Shown here: positions 22,553 to 25,030 of the stretch, one piece after another
Layout: each line of letters starts with the position of its first letter
How positions within the stretch are numbered: the first letter of the stretch is position 1
Source: Bacteroidota bacterium
GTDB lineage: Bacteria; Bacteroidota; Bacteroidia; Chitinophagales; Chitinophagaceae
Reading direction: 5' to 3'
DNA: 25,030 nucleotides
Assembly: GCA_023433265.1 (NCBI GenBank)
Contig: JAEZDR010000168.1
Location: 1 to 25,030, forward strand
The notes under the pieces: generated by a model
What the model saw: the letters and a program-made list of their open reading frames with translations, nothing else
What the model was told of the DNA's origin: nothing
The model's database searches: none
Position numbers and translations under genes: made by a program

Positions 22553-23611
22553 ATGAAGAAAACACTTTACCTCACCTACCTATTGCCTGTATTAGCCTGG
22601 GTCTTTTACCTTCTTGTTCCGGTTGGAGATAACGTGTTATTGAACGGCGCAGCCATCCTGATCTTAATTGTGGGCGTTTTATCATCGGTACACCATGCGG
22701 AGATTGTTGCGCACAAAGTAGGCGAGCCTTACGGCACGATTGTGTTGGCTGTGGCTGTTACCTTGCTGGAAGCATCCATCATAGTGTCGCTGATGCTTGC
22801 GGGTGGAAAGGGAGCCGATACCTATGCCCGGGACACGTTGTTTGCAGCCGTAATGCTCATACTTAATGGCATATTGGGAGCAAGCATGTTAGTAGGTGCC
22901 ATCAAGTACCGGGAACAGATCTTTCAAACAAAGAGCGTAACACTGGCTCTGGTAGCGCTGGTAGCTATCCTTGTGTTGACGCTTATTCTACCAAACTTTA
23001 CCACAAGCCTTCCCGGCCCCTCGTACAGTACCCCGCAACTGGTGGCGGTAGGTGCTTGTTGCATCATCATCTATGTGGCGTTCATTTTTACCCAAACGAT
23101 AAGGCACCGGCACTACTTCCTGGCAGAGACCGTTTCGGAGGTGAAAGCGATTAGCACACCGATGGCATGGATAAGTTCATTGTTGCTGCTGGTTTGGCTA
23201 GGCGTGGTAGTGATTCTTGCGAAAGACCTATCGGGTATTATTGAAAAAGGAGTGGCTGCGGCCGGGTTGCCGAGTGCATTGGTGGGAGTAGTCATTGCGG
23301 CAGTTATCTTACTACCTGAAGGCATTGCTGCCATTCGTGCAGCTAACCGCAACCAGTATCAAACGAGCATTAATCTGGCCCTGGGTTCGGCGCTGGCGAG
23401 TATCGGACTGAGCATTCCTACAGTGGCTGTAACCTGTACGCTCCTGGATTTACCGCTTGTATTAGGGTTGGATAAAAAATCGATCGTATTATTATTCCTC
23501 TCGGTTTTTACAGTGATGTTATCGCTTAACAAGGGAAGGACGAACGGCTTGTATGCGACAGTGCTACTCATAATTTTGCTGATGTACCTCTTTACGATTG
23601 TTTATGCATAA
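22553..23611 (+). CDS. chaA: Ca2+(Na+)/H+ antiporter, ChaA type
   Basis: This 352-residue membrane protein of the CaCA superfamily has about eleven hydrophobic helices. The two signature alpha repeats are present: HHAEIVAHKVGEPYGTIVL with AVTLLEASII in the first half, and LLPEGIAAIRAANRNQYQTS with NLALGSALASIGLSIP in the second. The acidic residues inside these motifs bind the exported cation. It should expel calcium or sodium in exchange for protons, helping in salt and pH homeostasis. A GTG at 22541 would add four residues; I prefer the ATG (MKKTLYLTYLLP). It starts 58 bases after the broken fluC gene, with its own promoter box, and ends before the hairpin at 23650. Confidence 0.94.
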   Translation: MKKTLYLTYLLPVLAWVFYLLVPVGDNVLLNGAAILILIVGVLSSVHHAEIVAHKVGEPYGTIVLAVAVTLLEASIIVSLMLAGGKGADTYARDTLFAAVMLILNGILGASMLVGAIKYREQIFQTKSVTLALVALVAILVLTLILPNFTTSLPGPSYSTPQLVAVGACCIIIYVAFIFTQTIRHRHYFLAETVSEVKAISTPMAWISSLLLLVWLGVVVILAKDLSGIIEKGVAAAGLPSALVGVVIAAVILLPEGIAAIRAANRNQYQTSINLALGSALASIGLSIPTVAVTCTLLDLPLVLGLDKKSIVLLFLSVFTVMLSLNKGRTNGLYATVLLIILLMYLFTIVYA

Positions 23612-23649
23612 ACACGCGGGTGGGTTAGATGCATCTATGTAAAAAATGA

Positions 23650-23673
23650 AACCGCCCGGAGAGCCGGGCGGTT
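23650..23673. terminator. Terminator between antiporter and lipoprotein genes
   Basis: A perfect 10-bp stem AACCGCCCGG / CCGGGCGGTT with loop AGAG. On the minus strand it is followed by a T-rich run (TTTCATTTTTT), so it best serves the converging lipoprotein gene. On the plus strand the T-run is weak. Confidence 0.85.
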
Positions 23674-23699
23674 GTGAAGCAAAAAAGAGAAAAACGATT

Positions 23700-25030
23700 T
23701 TATTGCCCTTTAGCGAAGAAACGGGTCCATCCTATCATCCAATTGGTAGAACCCATAGCTCCCCTGTAAGCTGTTTGCGTAAAAAAGGCAGGCAAACCTG
23801 TAAAGCTTGCACCTACAGCAGCCGGTGAGCTTCCCTGTAGCGTGAAATCGGGATTCGTAAGATTAAATGGGTTGACCAGCATTACTTCGTTTGCTGTTGT
23901 GTATTTAGTATTCCCGTTTGCCAGGTTCAAAGCAAATGTTTCCACGGCTGCATGGTCTGCAAACACAGATGCAGGTACATCTGATCCTTTTCTAAAAGCA
24001 TCCATAATAGCATGAACCAGGTTGTTTTTAAACTCACTGCCACCGTTCTTGAAAGTATCAGCAGTTGCAGTGCTTTCTACCGAAAGACCCCCTTTTTGCC
24101 AACCCATCAGAATAGAGTTACGCAAAACAAATTGGGAAGCTCTTCTAAACCTGTTTCCATAGTTGTGGTTAGCCAGAACACCGGGGGCGCTATTGGGCCC
24201 CACAAATGTGAAATTTGAAATTACAGGCCTGGTGTATGGAGCGACTGCGTTGCCTGAACCATCGTTGTCGCATTCTATTCCATTGCCTGCGTCGCCGTTA
24301 TCTACCCAAAGCGGATCTCTAAGCGCCACCCCAAATTGAAGATGCCCGCGATAGCCAAAATCAAAATCAAAATCGTCGTCAGCCGTTGCAAAGGCAACGA
24401 GGTTTTTACAATTGACCGTGCCCCCAAAGAACTCGAAAGCATCGTCGTTACCGTAGCTTACCTGGATGTTTTCGATGATGGTACCATTTCCCACACCAGC
24501 GAGTGTAAGGCCGTTGATTTCAGAACCGGGGAAAGCAGCTACGCCTGCATACTCAATTCTAACGAAGCGCATTACACCACTGTTATCATTGTCGTCTGTG
24601 CCCCCATAAGGCCTGTCCAGCCCACCTTCCAACACCGGTGTTGTTGTCCTGTTTGTCCTGGCTTTTCCGCAGATGACTATTCCACCCCAATCACCGGGAG
24701 TCCTGGCTCCTGCTGGCCTTCCGGAGGTAAATACAATAGGTTGTGAAGCTGTTCCGTTAGCCATAATTTTCCCACCACGCTCGATGCAGAGCGCTCCTTT
24801 TGTAGTAGTGTCGCCTTTTATTACAGTACCCGGCTCAATTGTAAGTGTTATTCCGTTAGGTACGTATACATAGCCCTTCAAAATCCATTGCTTATCGGCT
24901 GTAAGCGTCCTGCTTTGGTTAAGTGTCCCCGACAGTACATTAGAGTTTGGATCGGAAGGAATAATTACATCATCATCGTCCTTGTCTTTTTTACAACTGA
25001 CGAATAGCGTTGTTAGCATCAGTGCGAGCA
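23700..25030 (-). CDS. Surface lipoprotein with right-handed beta-helix, N-terminus beyond window
   Basis: The frame is open to the window edge. The first visible residues (LALMLTTLFVSCKKDKDDDD) are the end of a lipoprotein signal, with the modified Cys in FVSC and an acidic spacer after it, so the true start is probably a few codons outside. About 430 residues follow, made of parallel beta-helix turns: YVPNGITLTIEPGTVIKGD, GGKIMANGTASQPIVFTSG, GDWGGIVICGKA, then VRIEYAGVA, NIQVSYGNDDAFEFFGG and a very acidic ATADDDFDFDFGYRGH. This family is frequent in Bacteroidota and is usually called hypothetical. The Asp-rich turns suggest calcium binding. There is no T9SS sorting domain at the C-terminus. 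Confidence 0.88.
   Translation of the reverse strand, partial: LALMLTTLFVSCKKDKDDDDVIIPSDPNSNVLSGTLNQSRTLTADKQWILKGYVYVPNGITLTIEPGTVIKGDTTTKGALCIERGGKIMANGTASQPIVFTSGRPAGARTPGDWGGIVICGKARTNRTTTPVLEGGLDRPYGGTDDNDNSGVMRFVRIEYAGVAAFPGSEINGLTLAGVGNGTIIENIQVSYGNDDAFEFFGGTVNCKNLVAFATADDDFDFDFGYRGHLQFGVALRDPLWVDNGDAGNGIECDNDGSGNAVAPYTRPVISNFTFVGPNSAPGVLANHNYGNRFRRASQFVLRNSILMGWQKGGLSVESTATADTFKNGGSEFKNNLVHAIMDAFRKGSDVPASVFADHAAVETFALNLANGNTKYTTANEVMLVNPFNLTNPDFTLQGSSPAAVGASFTGLPAFFTQTAYRGAMGSTNWMIGWTRFFAKGQ

Overview
This window comes from a chromosome of the phylum Bacteroidota, most likely family Chitinophagaceae or a relative (my inference). The signs are: a secreted protein with a type IX secretion (T9SS) C-terminal sorting domain; the gliding-motility pair gldE-gldD behind ssb; several lipoproteins with Bacteroidota-style lipoboxes; promoter boxes of the Bacteroidota sigma type (TAnnTTTG, sometimes with an upstream TTTG); and weak Shine-Dalgarno signals. 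Most of the window is ordinary chromosome, dense and housekeeping-like. About 1.1 kb around 9.2-10.3 kb is a non-coding repeat field.

Layout. 1-1483 (-): a secreted subtilisin-family protease, cut by the window start. 1787-2146 (+): a stand-alone CheY-like receiver. 2304-3991 (-): a D-2-hydroxyacid dehydrogenase and rsmA/ksgA, joined by a 4-base ATGA overlap and divergent from pdxA. 4073-6972 (+): pdxA, then a T9SS-exported beta-helix protein. 7134-7652 (+): a glycine-zipper lipoprotein. 7976-9156 (-): a J-domain protein and a HIRAN-domain protein with overlapping stop and start codons, lying between blocks of one dispersed repeat family. 9157-10290: repeat field. 10291-11970 (-): a secreted protein of unknown function. 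12173-12370 (+): a small membrane protein ending in a Cys-rich tail. 12664-15074 (+): ssb, gldE, gldD. 15083-16216 (-): an arginase-fold protein that lacks part of the metal site. 16336-18042 (+): a BatD-like protein. 18039-20814 (-): paaZ followed by an OmpR-family response regulator. 20998-21450 (+): a second glycine-zipper lipoprotein. 21523-21960 (-): a VOC/PhnB-like protein. 22112-22494 (+): a fluoride-channel gene (crcB/fluC) broken by a one-base frameshift. 22553-23611 (+): a ChaA-type cation/proton antiporter. 23700-25030 (-): a beta-helix lipoprotein, cut by the window end.

Functional themes are vitamin B6 synthesis (pdxA, possibly with the neighbouring dehydrogenase), rRNA dimethylation, gliding/T9SS surface biology, envelope proteins, ring cleavage in phenylacetate breakdown (paaZ), and ion homeostasis (fluC, chaA). 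No complete phage, transposon, CRISPR array, tRNA or rRNA is visible. The points most worth a second look are the J-domain/HIRAN pair in its repeat-bracketed setting, three short tandem arrays whose unit is one helical turn (10-11 bp), the broken fluC, the arginase-like protein with two metal ligands replaced, and promoter boxes so close to ATG that several genes look leaderless.
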